DNA from: Periconia sp. R9002
Lineage: Eukaryota > Ascomycota > Dothideomycetes > Pleosporales > Periconiaceae
Length of the DNA stretch: 64,000 bases
Assembly: GCA_023627715.1 (NCBI GenBank)
Contig: JAMAHW010000132.1
Span: 1 to 64,000, forward strand
Direction: 5' to 3'
Both the position numbers and the translations under genes were made by a program. Below, piece by piece: positions 11,656 to 24,174 of the stretch. The notes beneath the pieces are model-generated. The model did not search any database. It was not told the DNA's origin and was given only the letters and a program-made list of their open reading frames with translations. The stretch's first letter is position 1; every line of letters begins with the position of its first letter.

Positions 11656-13093
11656 TCACTTCAAGTAGACATCGATAGTGTCATGGTCTTCAATATCATA
11701 GTCGCCAATCACGTCCATAGGTTTCAGCCTTTCGTCGTCAAACGTCAACGTAATAGGCTGATCAGGAGGGATTCCGCGTGATCGCTTATACGAGTCCATC
11801 AGGTGGGAGATGACTGTGTCCTGGGTAGAGTAAGCTAGCGAATCATGGTAAGAAAAGAGACAAGGAATAAATTTACCGGCTTGACAATGATTTTCCAAAC
11901 ATGCTTGTCTTTTGCCTTCAAGAACAAGTGAATTTGGGGAACTGGCGTAGGTTCAGGCTCAGGCTCAGGCTCGTCGTGGGAAGTCTGCTCAGCGGCTTTC
12001 GCTGCTGCCGCTTCTTCTGCCGCTATCCTTTTATACTCCTCAAAGAGTTCCCTCGTCCAGAGTTGCACTTGAGGCCTCGCCAGATTTTCCTCGTCATAGA
12101 AGGTCTCGTCCCCCTTCATCATGACGCACCCGTTTCCCATATTTGTAAGATCAAGACGCTCAACCAAAGTGGTATCATAAATCTCCCGCATTTTGAAAGT
12201 GATGAAGATGTCTTGAGACTGCGCAGGTGTAAATCCTTGTCGCGCGCACCAAGCTAAACGTGGTTTTTCGAGCGTAGTGTCGAGTCGCACTTTGACCATC
12301 AAAGGGTTTGTACCAGGGATCTCGGAAGTCATGAGCAATTGTACAACCGGGGCCTTGGCTTGTTGCTGTTCCACTTCTGGTGTTGCCGAAACATCTGCCA
12401 CCTGCGCAGCTTTCGCTGCAGCTCTTGCTCGAGCTTTGGCACGAAGCTCGACCAATGCGGGATCTTCGCCTTCCTCAACATCGGAGGAAGAGGCTGACGG
12501 GATAATGTGACTGGGTATCGTTCTGTGTACAGGAGACCTTGGTATTGAGGAACGGTACGGTGTGGTCTGATCGTCATCGGAATCGTCCAGCTCAATGACG
12601 TGGGATGACTGCTCCTTCGAAAAGCTGGTATTTGAAGATCTAGTGAAAGATTCGTACCTTGTCGCAAGTGTGTCAAGAGGAGACTTGGATCGTATGGGTG
12701 ATTGCGGACTGGCGCTGCGTCTTGGTGGTGATTAGTAGAAATAGTTCCCACTGGCGAATCCCCCACGTACATATTTGACCTCGTCTTGTGGTGTGGAGAT
12801 TCTGATTCACCGGGCGTAGTATTCGCATTCACCTCGACGGAAGGCTTCCGCTTTGGTCGACTCTCGAATTCCTCAGCTTTGCGCTTTCGAGCGGGTTCGG
12901 TCTTTTTCTTGGCCGCAAGTTTTAATCTTGCTTGCTCGGCGATAATCTCCTGAAAGTTGTTCGAATGGCTGAACATGTCGGTCTCGGGCTGGCCCTCGGG
13001 TTTGGGGTTTTGGGTTTGCCATGCGGCTTTCTTGAAGAATGATCTTTTTTTGGCCGGTGGAGCCGCCGTCGGGCCCGCGTCACCGTCTGCCAT
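11656..13093 (-). CDS. tandem SUMO-like domain protein (Rad60/Esc2/NIP45 type)
   Basis: Three exons (12771-13093, 11877-12714 and 11656-11820) encode 441 aa. A basic, disordered N-terminus (AAKKKTEPARKRKAEEF, SRPKRKPS) looks like a nuclear localisation region. A V-I-E-L-D-D-S-D-D-D block resembles a SUMO-interacting motif. Two ubiquitin-like folds follow: one at about 229-300 and a clearer Rad60-SLD domain at about 367-441, ending TFDDERLKPMDVIGDYDIED then DTIDVYLK. Rad60 and Esc2 are SUMO-mimic proteins that support recombination repair and genome stability with Smc5/6 and Ubc9. The start at MADGDAG has no in-frame rival ATG upstream that looks coding. Intron 1 has a perfect TACTAAT branch. 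Orthology is inferred from architecture. Confidence 0.82.
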
Positions 13094-13433
13094 GTTGTGT
13101 TGTGAGCATGCAGCCTGGTTGTGGGCTGAGTGTTGGTGGGCGTGTCTAGCGCAAAGCAAACGGGCGTTGGGTTACGGATCGCGTGGTCACGCTTTTTCGA
13201 GAAGCACTCAAAGCCAGGTGCATGAGAGCCGGATGGGTGGCCCGTGCATCGTATTTGCCCTGAACGACTACCTACATCCATTTCACGGTACAACACCTGA
13301 CCACATCAATCCGACCACCATCACTTGCACAATTTCGTAATACCAAGACGTTTCTTGTAAGCTACTTGGTGATTTATTCAACTTTCTACATTGCTAATTA
13401 CCTAAGCCGCTCTCCGATTGACACCCCGCAAAC
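13094..13433. promoter_or_regulatory. bidirectional promoter, Rad60-like / Lsm6
   Basis: Only 340 nt separate the divergent start codons of the Rad60-like gene (-) and Lsm6 (+), so the two promoters share this stretch. No specific element was identified. Confidence 0.45.
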
Positions 13434-13830
13434 ATGTCAACCAACGGCGAGAGCCCCAAAGAGGACCCCAAGGCTGATCCCAGAGACCCCAGTGGTTTCC
13501 TGAGTGAAATCATTGGAAGTGCAGTCACTGTCAAGCTGAATTCTGGCATTGTATACAAAGGTAACTATTCATTTTTGATTCACCATACATTTTAAAATCT
13601 AAACATGTCGGACAGGTTCTCTCCAGTCTGTGGATGGGTACATGAACATTGCATTGGAGAATTGCAGAGAAGTAGCTGAGGGACGTGAAATTCGAAACTT
13701 TGGCGATGCTTTCGTTCGCGGAAACAATGGTATAGTACCCCTTCTGGCTGCTTGCTATCTTGTCCAGAGAAAAGCCGCACACTAACTTGTACAATCACCA
13801 GTCACATACATCTCCGCTGATTCGGTTTGA
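13434..13830 (+). CDS. LSM6: LSm6, U6 snRNA-associated Sm-like protein
   Basis: Three exons (13434-13560, 13616-13729 and 13802-13830) encode 89 aa. The Sm1 motif (SEIIGSAVTVKLNSGIVYKG, then LQSVDGYMNIALENC) and the Sm2 motif (GDAFVRGNNVTYIS) are both complete and are diagnostic of LSm6. LSm6 is shared by the nuclear LSm2-8 ring, which binds the U6 snRNA 3' end, and the cytoplasmic LSm1-7 ring, which promotes decapping. All splice joins keep phase. Its ring partner Lsm5 lies about 46 kb away in this window. Confidence 0.95.
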
Positions 13831-14659
13831 AAGCTGTGTAATATAATATTATGCTTCTTGATAATCTGGAAAGACAGTGGCAGCCAACATGCAGTGCTTG
13901 AATACAAGCTCCAAGTTTGCACAGCAATGCTCCCAAGGGAGTGGCGAGCCTGAAGGGATGGCGGACAGTGTAGACAACGCTTTAGCTGGACATTCCTGGA
14001 GGGAGCATCTTTGGATCCTGTAGCTAAAAAAAAATAGAATTGAAAGAAAAAGATCCCTCCGAGGCCAATCAAGTATTCATCAAGTCAACTTGCTCTCAAA
14101 TTTCAGCAAGTGTGCCCCCTCTGTTTACTGTCCTGCCAATCAGCTTGCTGCCACACGTTTTGCTCCTACTTTTCATTCACTTTACTTTCCTATGATATCA
14201 CTGCGCGGTTTCTTCGACTCACCACGTCCAGCCCGCCCGCTCTGCCTCTCTCTCTTCTTCCCTCCTCCCTCTCTCTCTTCTTCCCTCCTCCCTCTCTCTC
14301 TTCTTCCCTCCTCCCTCTCTCTCTTCTTCCCCTCCCTCACTCTCTTTGCAAACGCACCTCTCCCCGCAACGCACTCTCTCACAAGTTTACCCCGTGCACG
14401 GCACAACCTCCCCTCTATAAGTGTCAGTCCTTCCGTCTGCACTTACCCACTTGCTCTCCACCACACAAACCCCTGCTTTCTCTTTGCCTACTACAGTGCC
14501 CACTGCACGGCAATTGTTCACAAACACCTACAAACTTCACACCAACTTCGGCGTCTTCTTCTCACAGACCTTCCCACCCCCTCCTTCACTGCCTCTTTAC
14601 CTTCCTCTCAAGAAGCCCGCACAAGCACAACACCAAGGGCAGCACCAGGCAACAACACC

Positions 14660-16049
14660 ATGCCGCGAAGCAATCGTGCAAGGCGGCTCGGGCAGGGAGA
14701 CAGGAGAGTCCAAATCGAGGAGACGATTACCACCAACAGCGAAACCGAAGGAGAACCCAGCCTAAGCCACCAGGGAAGGCGTGCTTCTTCAGGTCGACCG
14801 CGAGGTTCGTTTGCCCACATACCACTGCATTCATAGTCACAAGTTACTAAAGTGATCGAACAGGAAGCCTCAGCGAGCTCTTCAATAGACAACGGGCCAG
14901 TGTCGATAGCAACCCACCCAGCAGCAGCATCAACAACACTGATGATGGCCAACAAACTCACAACGTCGACGCTGCTGCCACCGCACCACGCAACAGTCCC
15001 AGCCCTGAATTCCCATCCTCATCCAGACGATGCTCCCAGTCAGATGGTTACTCCTACCGTCCACTAATCCACGAACCCACAGGCTTTATACGCTTTAGCG
15101 GCTCTACCCAGAACAACTCTCCACCTCAATACCCCCTAGGTGGCGATGAATCTCCTCCTCTTTCCCTCCTCGTCGGCTCACGACAGCCGTCTCCAGAATC
15201 CTCGCCTGAAACATGGCAATCTTTCTTCGTAAATCTCTTTGCCGGACGTCGTGGCCGCCGTTGACGGCATACCTCATCCCGAAACCCCCGAAGATCCTCC
15301 ACTCGACATCTCCAGCAAAACCCATCGAGGGGCCCGTCTTCTTCGGCTCGTCACTCTGGTGGTGAGCTTATCAATGCACCCAGCCACCCCATCAACCGAC
15401 GAGTAGACACTCCTCGGCCGTCCTTTGATGTAGCTCACCACCCCACACTGCTGCGTACCCACTTCTCCGTCGATACCGAGCCGGGACGTCGACTCCTTCC
15501 CCACACAACTCATGAAGTCGTACACCCGCTTCCCATCAACGATGTGCAGGAGATGCTCAGGATGAGGAACAGCGACTGTAGGCCGCACCCACACGGTGGC
15601 ATGGCGGTAGTGCAGCCTGCTTCTCCCCAGGCGACGGGTCAAACCGTCACAGTGGGGTTTGATGTGCCTCAAGAGCCTCACACCCCCCACGCAGAGCACA
15701 GCAGAAGCGTGGAAGAGGGGGAAGGAGAAGAGCAAGGAGCAGATTGGGAAGTTGGGAGCGAGGAGCAGCGACAATTCACCGATCACTATAGAGCAACGAA
15801 CGTCCTTGATCGGGGCATGTCGTCTTGGTGGGTGTTTGGGGAGATAGAGAGTGGGAGGAGGAGCTTGTTTGAGAACCAGTCTGAAAGACGGAGTGGGTGA
15901 GCTTCTTCGGCGTCGCCATGTACAAGTCCGTTCTAGGAGGCGAGAAACTCCTTCGGGAGGCTTCTCATCCCTTAGAAAGGCTGCGGGCCCAGACAACAGC
16001 GAAAAACCTGTCCCGGCTTGCGTCTTGGGGGAGGGGGAGGAAATTTTGA
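14660..16049 (+). CDS. hypothetical protein, four exons, family unknown
   Basis: I do not recognise this protein. Exons 14660-14804, 14864-15228, 15316-15831 and 15888-16049 splice in phase into 395 aa. The N-terminal half is Ser/Pro/Arg-rich and probably disordered (MPRSNRARRLGQGDRRVQIE, later SPPLSLLVGSRQPSPESSPE). The C-terminal part is more ordered, with a hydrophobic stretch (EWVSFFGVAMYKSVLGG) followed by KLLREASHPLERLRAQTTAK. Introns 1 and 2 have normal signals; intron 1 contains a TTACTAA branch. The last intron (GTGTTT...AAG, 56 nt) is weak and could instead be a frameshift. A long pyrimidine-rich stretch at about 14220-14640 directly upstream looks like a promoter or 5' UTR rather than coding sequence. 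Confidence 0.5.
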
Positions 16050-16282
16050 GTTCAAATTTGTATTTTTATCTTCAATGGTTCCTGTCAGCACCTCTGTGGA
16101 AGGGCGCAGCGGCTCGCGGCGCCCATCCACGGAGCCCAACGGCACCCTCCCAGAAACTGCGGGCAAGGGAAGCTTCATCAAGCGCTTGATACGGGCTCCA
16201 AGCGAAAGAAAAAAGCGCAAAGAGGAGCGCACCATGGGCGACGCGAAGAAACGGGAAGGAGAGCTTGTCGGCCACATCAAGC

Positions 16283-16428
16283 TCTCCTTCCCAACCAATA
16301 CCTTGGAACGATGACAGCACCACGTTTCAGTCAAGATTGCGCGCAGGAAATTGGGCTGGGAAGGAGAGGCTTCCAGCCGCACAGAGCTTGCCCCTCCTTC
16401 CCAGCCCACCTTGGAACGATGACAGCAT
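16283..16428. repeat. direct repeat plus 14-bp inverted repeat
   Basis: CCTTGGAACGATGACAGCA occurs identically at 16301-16319 and 16409-16427, each preceded by a CTCCTTCCCA block. Between them GGGCTGGGAAGGAG (16353-16366) is the perfect inverse of CTCCTTCCCAGCCC (16394-16407), giving a hairpin with a 27-nt loop. It lies just downstream of the preceding hypothetical gene. Confidence 0.7.
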
Positions 16429-16429
16429 C

Positions 16430-18758
16430 AAGCATTGTTAGATACCCCCTTGTTTCTTGCTTTCCTTGCTAATGAAAGATATCATGATGACACCTTTTGC
16501 ACTGTCGCTGTGATGTTAGATATAGACTGACGTGATGCTTACTCTCGTGTAGCCCTTAGATTCTCTTCATATATGAATACATGTACATTCTGCCCTTCTC
16601 TACAAGCAGTACTTGTCGCATTCATATTCCTGCTCGTGCTGCCTTCGTGTTTGAACACTGCATGTCTGACCTTGAATCTTCCTACTGTTCTCATAAACGT
16701 GTTCTACTATGATACACAAACTACATCCCCTCAACTCCGCGACACAATCGCCCAAAGTCCTCGTATTCTTCCCTTCAAACACTCCAATGTTGTATCTGGA
16801 GGCATCTCAACTACTTATCTCCCGATCTTCTTTAGCTTTACCAACCACCTTATACCTACATGTACCCATCTTCTTCTTCTAAACTTCACCTCCTATTGAA
16901 CTCTTTGAAAATTTTACATAACCAAATTGTACTAGACGTTTTATCTTTTAGGTAGATCATACAGATGGAACAACTCTAAGTATCAAGTTTGATAAAGGGA
17001 AGAAAGGAGGCGTTGCGATCTGATATACAGTTCAACCCAACACCTTCACTTCACCATTCAATCACCCAATCTCCCTATATATACGTTACTAGCTAAAGAA
17101 GCTCCTTCTACTACAATTCCTCGTCTTTATACTACGAGTAATGTACCTATCTACTACAATAAATAGACAGAAATATAGGTCTACGTACCTCGTTACAAAC
17201 CCTTAACCCTATCAACATAAAAAACCAACATCCCCTCATAACAACAAGAACACTTCCAACACCAACCCATCACCAACAGCACAACCTCTTCCTCTTCCAT
17301 CGACTACGTATCCATTCCATTAACGCACTCCTCACAGGCCAGACAAGTCTCCTACCTACCTGTCTACGAAAATTCCCAACTCTCTACCGACGGCGTTTAA
17401 TGTGTGGGAAGTTAAAGAGAGGAGAGAGTTGATAAATACGTACGTATACAGCTTTCTTTTTATGATTTCTAGATTTGTGTTTAAGAGTTGTGATATGTTG
17501 GCAGGGGTTAATGAGTAGTTTAGATTGATAGTGTTTGTAGATTGTTACGGGTGTGCAGTATAGTATAGAAAGGTTTACACTATATGTAACAAAGATACAG
17601 GTACGTAAAAAGACAAAAGGAAAGAAGTGGAGAGAGAGAGAGAGAGAGAGAAGAGGTGACTTATTTCAGTGGTAGTTGAATGAGTTCACAGAGAAGAGGG
17701 TTGTAGGGGGGAAAAGGGGGGAGCAATACAGCAAGAAGTGTGTCAACAATAAGGGGTGATACAACTGTTTCTATGCATGAAGGTGTTTCTATGAGTGACT
17801 GCACTGTGTGACGTATACTGATTACGAACGTCAACTATAATAGATATAAAAGAGACGTTCTTTAAGTAACTAGGTATATGTACGTACGTATATACACTTA
17901 TCCCCTCTACCATCTTCTCCACATACCTACCTACCTATACAAAACCTCTCAAAAACATCACATCACATTACATCACAAACAATCACTCGCTCACTCAGTT
18001 CCTAAACATATTTAACTTTAATCGATCGATCCCATTGCTACATAAAACATAAAACATCCTAAGCACGTACACAAAATTTATGTTTTTGAAAAAAAAAGGA
18101 TTTAAATTTTTTTTATGGTTCACAATTCCGCAATTCACACGCATAAGAGACATTTGGAAAAAAAAGCGCCTTGCCTTGCCTTTGCCTTTGCCCCCTCCGG
18201 GAATGCAACATGAAAAAAACTACCCACTTGAAAAAAAGCCACAGTACCTAAAATTCCTATCAAGAAGAAGAACAAGGGAAGTAGAAGAAAAGAAAAAGAG
18301 CATGGGGGAATCATGAAAAAAAAAAACTTCGTTTTGAAGAATGAAGAAAAGAAAAACATAGAAAAAATACAAACAAGAAGACACACCCGAAAAAAAAGCT
18401 CCAAACCTGCTACGACATGAGCAACACACACGCTAAGCTCGATGGGAATGAAGTGGATAAAAAGAAGAAGAAGAAGAAGACTTCCGGGGTATCACAAACG
18501 TCCATAATATAAAAAAAAAGGGACGAAGTGTTTGGTCGAAAGAATCAAAAAACAAGCCAGCCGCAAAGCTTAAACCGCAAAATGTGGGAGAAAGAAGAAG
18601 AAGAGTAAAAAATGAGGCAGCATGCTTTGTGTGCAATGCAATATAAAAAATGTCCCTCACATATCTCGAATCAAGAATCAAGGACAAATACAACGCACAC
18701 CGCCAGCCCTTTTTGACCCACGCAAAACACCTACCCCGTGCCCAAACAAGCGAAACAT
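16430..18758. other. long intergenic region with simple repeats
   Basis: No gene could be supported in these 2.3 kb. They hold a (GA)10 tract at 17631-17650, several tacgta/tacctac runs and very A-rich DNA at 18080-18610. The last part probably contains the 3' UTR of the Rho GEF gene. Confidence 0.5.
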
Positions 18759-21700
18759 CTACGATTCATCAGGCAGAATCCTCGCAAAGTGCTTCTCCCA
18801 GATCCACCCGACAGTCTTGGTTGGATCATCCTGGTTCCGCGCAAGCCAAAGTTCGCCCTTCATGCCAATAACGTCGAAGATTTCACCAGGGACGTAGACG
18901 AGGTACGGAATGCCACCCTCGCGACGATCGTGCGCAATGTTGAACTCGAAAAGACTTGCGGCGAGGAACAGAACCTCGACTTCGGCCTCTGGATCGTTGG
19001 GCGTGCTGGCGGAGAGTTCGGCAGGCGTGGTAACGCCAGCGGAGTCCGGCATGGGGAGTGCAGAGCTGAAGACGCCTGACGTGCGTGTCGAGCCTGAGGC
19101 TGAGGATGTGAGCTGGGGGTTTGGGGCGCTGGTTGGGAGGGTAGGGTTGAGGAAAGAAGGTCCAGCGGAGGGGGGTTGCGCATAGGTTTCGTAGTCAAGG
19201 GCGCCGTCTAGACCCCAGTGAGGTGGCTGTCGACTGCTGGAGGAGCGGCCGCGCGTGGTGACGGTGCTCTCGCTGGCTTGTGAGTATGAGGGGCTTATGG
19301 CTCGCTCGGCAGCGCGGCTGTATGGGTTCGCTGGCGCGGGTGTGGTGGGACTGGGAACGGCAGAGCCACCTGGGTAAGGTGCAGGGCCGGAAGAGCGCGG
19401 TATATTGCTATCATAGGAGCGAACGTTGGATCGCATACTGGCGTAACCGCCGCTATTCCGGTTACGATGGTGCTCCAACGAAGAAAATTCACTGCCGATG
19501 GATTCGGTGCGACGGGAGGATGACTTGCGAGAGGACCCGTCATCAGAGTAGAAAGTTGGAACCGGCGAAGTGAAGTGGCTAAGCATGTCGGGATTGACAA
19601 TGTTGAGACTTTTAATCGCATCCTCCATTTGGCGGTAATCGGACTTGAAACGATCGCTGTACGTCTTCAGGTCATAGGAGATAGACGTGGTATGCTGTGG
19701 CTCACTTTCCAGGAGGGGAAGAATCTTCTTCGAGCTCAACTTGTACCAGTCTTTCTGGATACCGATGAAGATGATCTCAGTGAGACGGATCACGTTCTTC
19801 GTGAGCTCGTATAGCCGTGGCAATTCCAGCTTCAACGAGTCGTTGATGGTCAAGAAATGCTTCGCAGCCTCATCAAGTTTCGGATCCACCTTTTCTTTGC
19901 GATCCGTTAATTGTTTCCACTTAGCGTAAGTCACCAGAAGCTTTTTGCGCTGCTCCATCAACGTCTGTGGTTGTGCCCATTGGTCCCAGACCTCACAGAT
20001 AGGCTTCATCGCACGCTCGCGGATGGCAGTTTTCTGGAATAGGGTTAGAAACAGATTAAGGAATAACTGCGAAAGAAGGATAACTTACATGGGCATCCAG
20101 GGCCTTATTCTGTAGCTCCAGATGTGCCAGAGTCCAACGACGCCACGTGCTCTCCATCTCAGGATTTGCAGAGAAACCATTGTCAGCCACATCAACGAAA
20201 TCATGCATCATTCGGTTGAGGTGCAGCATCTGCTCATTGGTTGCTTCCAGATATTGATCGAAGTCACGAATGACGATCTGAATTTGGAAGAAATGGCCAC
20301 CGAACTTCTGTGTAATTTGGTTGTACTCCTGGTCTTCGAAGACGAGAGCAGCCTCCTGCAAGTTCTTCGCGCGATCCTTATTTGATATGAGCGACTTGAC
20401 GATGTTGTTGCCGAAGCGACCCTTCTTCTTCTGCTTCTTGCCTTCGGACGTTGCAGCGCGTAATGTTTGTTGGCGTGACTTGGCGTCTTCAATGCGCAGT
20501 GCAATAGCCTTGATGGTCTCGTTCGCTCGTTTGAGTTGTGCAAGGTCAGGATGATCCGGGGCAGTCTTTGCGATAAGATCGTCGAGGAGTATGGGATATT
20601 TCAACATGCGTTGACAAGGTTTGACAAGTAAAGAATCCAAGTCCCATGCGGTGGTAAGATTCGGGCAATGTTGGAAGCAGGCCATGACCCAACCAAGGAG
20701 CTCCGGATTGTCCGCATTCTTCTTAATAAAGTCTGAAGCATCTCCGTAATTGAGGTAATACGTAGTATATACCCGCTCCATTTTTTGTGTGGATTGCAAC
20801 ATAATCTCGCCAATCCTGACGAGGCGATCGTTCTCTGTCGTACAGCACATGAACTCGTCATATGGCTCACTCGAATTCTCACTGGGTGGTATTTGGTTGA
20901 CTACAGGCCTAATAGCATCCTTTAGTTTCTTCCACAAGTCATGCGAGAACGCCTCGAGATCCTTGCAGTTGCTGAATAGGAGACGCCTTTCTGCGTCAGT
21001 CAGCACATCCTTGGAGGTGCCCTCGAAGATCTGATGCGCAACCATCATATCCACGCAGAAACTGTGCTCGGTTTTCGTCAATTCCTCGATAACACGGTAC
21101 CGTTTTCGAACTAGTTGTGTTGCCTCGTCAAAGTGTGCTTGTTCAGCAGGGCTGTTGGTTGTATCAGGCTTAGGGGGATTTTGATCAGCTGGAGACGGCA
21201 CAATCTCTACTGAAGGAATCTCTGTTCTAGGCTGTGGCTGTGAGTGAGACTGATTAGACGGCATGGGAGGTCTATTGATCGGCTCTTGTTGTGCGAACTG
21301 CTGCATGGTCTCGCCAAGAAGGCGGTCTACCATTTGCTCCATATTAGGCGGTGGTGGTGGAGAGTAAGGAGGGCGTGGGGGTGCTTGAGCTTGTGGTTCT
21401 GCGGCAGGTGAGGACTGGATCTTTTGAACCGGTGGCGGCAGACCTAATCCGCCAATTGATTCATTCGACACAGCCATCTGTGGAATGCGCTCTTCATGCT
21501 TTTGCATGTTGCCATTTTGAAGCCACTCTCTCGAAAGAGTAACGTTACTCGAAGAAGTGTAGCCGTGGCCTGAGTGTCCTCGCGAAGAATATCCAGAAGA
21601 GCTGTCTGGCCGGCTGGGGCCTTCCCAAATCGTCGTCGCTGTTGATCCATTAGAATTTCTTGAGCCTCGAGAATATCGTTGTGATTCGGTTGGATATATG

Positions 21701-24174
21701 ATCGCCGTGCCACCTGCAGCGGGTTCTTCTGGGTCTGCATCCAGCGCGCGGATGCTCATACCAGGGGGCATGGAGGAAGAGGCGGATTGTTTTGATGGCG
21801 ACCGGTCGTACACTCGGCGTTGTCTCTCTGCGGATTTGGAGGGAGATTTGGCCACTGCGTCGCTGAGCAGCCGTGCTAGATACGTCTCTGTGGCCTCCTT
21901 GGATTCCCAATCCCTATAGTTGGCAATGGTGGGAGATACGTGATGTACCTGCACCCGAGCGCTGTGGGCTAGATCGGGAGTGATATCGTTCGCGGTGTGG
22001 TACATGTCGAACACCTTTTTGATAACCGTGTAAGTTTCACTGCCAGCTACTATCGTTGAAGAATCTATAGTATTATGCCCTTGCCCTGAGTGCCGTTGAG
22101 GCTGTTGAGCGACGTTCTGTGCGAGTCCCACCATACTCGCTGAGTCTTCCGGCCGAAGTGTGTCACGGTGTCTAAAGGGATCGATCGGGGAATCTTCGCC
22201 GCTGAACCGTGTTGAGGGAGGGGGCCACGCTTGCTGGGTCGTTTCTAGCCGTGGCGAATGTCTTGAATGACTCGTATCCCATTGATCCTCATCAGCTCCA
22301 TCCATCCCTAGCATAATTGGTATTGATTCTCTTAGACCGAGCTCTGATGGCGGGTCGGGCGTATTGTTATCCGCGCTGTGGGTTTCATGAGTACGTTCTT
22401 GAGTAGAAGAGGGGTCAAAGGCACGCGCTTGCAACATTTCGTCGCCTTGCGAAGGAGGGCCAGGTTCCGACTGTTTCGATGCTTCAAAGTGGGAAGACTG
22501 GGTAGGGGGAGTATGTTGTACCAACGGGGGCGTCGTCAAGAAGCTGCCTGGCATTCCGAGAATAGGAGAATCATCGTAATCAAAGCTGGTAGCCGTGGAT
22601 AGGGCTTCTTTCGGCGGTGGTAATTGTAAGCCATCCGTCGCAAGACTAAGCGGGGCCTGCGGACTGACGCCGTTCTCGAGAGTCGAGTCAACGAGCTTCA
22701 CGGACGGTTTGTTTTGGATTGGGTCTGCGACGGCCATGTGCTGATGCGTTACCGGGGAGTCACCGTTGGTAAAGTAATCGTGGGAAGGGTAAGAGGAAGA
22801 GTCTGCGCCTTTGGAAGCCGATCCAGCAGGTGCTGGAGATTCCTGGAGGAGCTGGCGCTCTCGTGAGTTGCGCAGGCGTGGTGAGGTGGGTGGAGGTGGG
22901 GCAGTGATGACGGCGGATACGCTGGGGCCGGTGGCAGCAGCCTGGGGGGACTTTCCGCGTTCACGGTAGCCGCGGTACGACACGGCTGGCAACATTTGAG
23001 GTGCGTTGGTGGCAGCTGCCGTTGTTGAGCCTCGTCGAGGAGACGCAATACCCGTCCTGCCAACAGCTGTTCTTGCGATTTTGGTGGGTGACGTCTTGTT
23101 GTAGGTGACAGAGCGTGCGCCGTTGAACCTGGAAGACCTGGTTGACGAACTAGAGTTGGAGGACGCACTCAATCGCCGTGTAGCGACGGGGATTCGTGAG
23201 GGCGGCACACTCTTGTGAGCGGCTCCCGTGTCTTGTGTGCGAGCACGCGCCATCATTGGCTCAGCAGGAGGGGGTTGGGTATGTATGTCGTGGGCGGTTT
23301 GCTGGTGATGTGGCGGTGACAGAGCTTCTGATTGACAAACTTCGTGTGAATCTGCGGGTGGTGGGTGCACATCCTCCGTCACAAGCTTAATTGTTGAGGA
23401 CTCGGTAGGTGGGGAAACAGGTGAAGTCGTTTCGCGCCGTGCGTCCTCTATATTTGGTATTCCATAGCCCGGTGTCGATGAATCGTAGTCTCCCACAACC
23501 TCACCGAAAAAGGGCTGTTTTCCAGGTTCCCGCACAGGCGAAGCTACCTTCTTCCTTGCTATCGAAGTTGTCGATATGGATTGCGGCTGACCCAAGCTGG
23601 ATCTGGCTCCGTTCGTTGCCCGCCGGGCATTCGATGGTGACGACGAGGATGACGATGGACCAGGCGCAGCCTGTGATCTTTCTCTCGTCTTCAGGTTATT
23701 GAATTTATACGCGCCATATGAAGGAGGGTCCTTGGCTGTCGGTTGTCGAACAGGACGAGCACGCGAGCTCAACGGAGACGAGTCGGCCGACGAAGGTTGA
23801 TTGAACTTTTGAGCGAGGCTCTTCACCGTAGGTCGGTTGGCGGGCATCTGGGGAGCTGATCGAGGTGTGGAGCTTTGCGACGTGACAGAGCCGGAGACGG
23901 ATCGTACTGAAAGTCTCGGTGTAGAGCGCGCTGCCCCGTTGGGCGTCTGCTGACGCTGTCGTACGCTCGTCATATCGGGTGTGGACAGCGGCGGTGGGTG
24001 TTCGAATTGGGTCGAGTTGGAGACTGCTGGTTTGTAAAAGTCATCAGGAGCAGCGTGTCCAGCGGCTTCATCCGAGGCGCCGTCAAGCTGTGCCAACGCG
24101 GTGGACTGTACCCAACTGGCAACGCTGGGGTGGTATGCAAAGTTGTGCATAGAGGTATGCTCTGGCTCCGCCAT
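18759..24174 (-). CDS. Rho GEF with DH, BAR and SH3 domains (Gef1/Tuba-like)
   Basis: Two exons (20089-24174 and 18759-20033) give 1786 aa. Residues 1 to about 1000 are Ser/Pro-rich and disordered, with proline runs (PPRPPYSPPPPP) suited to SH3 binding. A DH domain lies at about 1025-1225 (VIEELTKTEHSFCVDMMVAH; LLVKPCQRMLKYPILLDDLI). A BAR domain spans about 1265-1500, interrupted by the 55-nt intron. A C-terminal SH3-like domain is at about 1712-1780 (VLFLAASLFEF...GWIWEKHFARILP). DH-BAR architecture is that of fission yeast Gef1 and animal DNMBP/Tuba, exchange factors for Cdc42 at cell tips and septa. No PH domain is seen; BAR replaces it in this family. The start MAEPEH has a purine at -3; upstream frame extension lacks an ATG. 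Confidence 0.88.

Noticed and set aside
14090..14850. Two overlapping 246-248 aa plus-strand ORFs
   Set aside because: They are translations of a CT-rich low-complexity leader (ctctctcttcttccctcctc repeats) in two frames; the real start is more likely at 14660.
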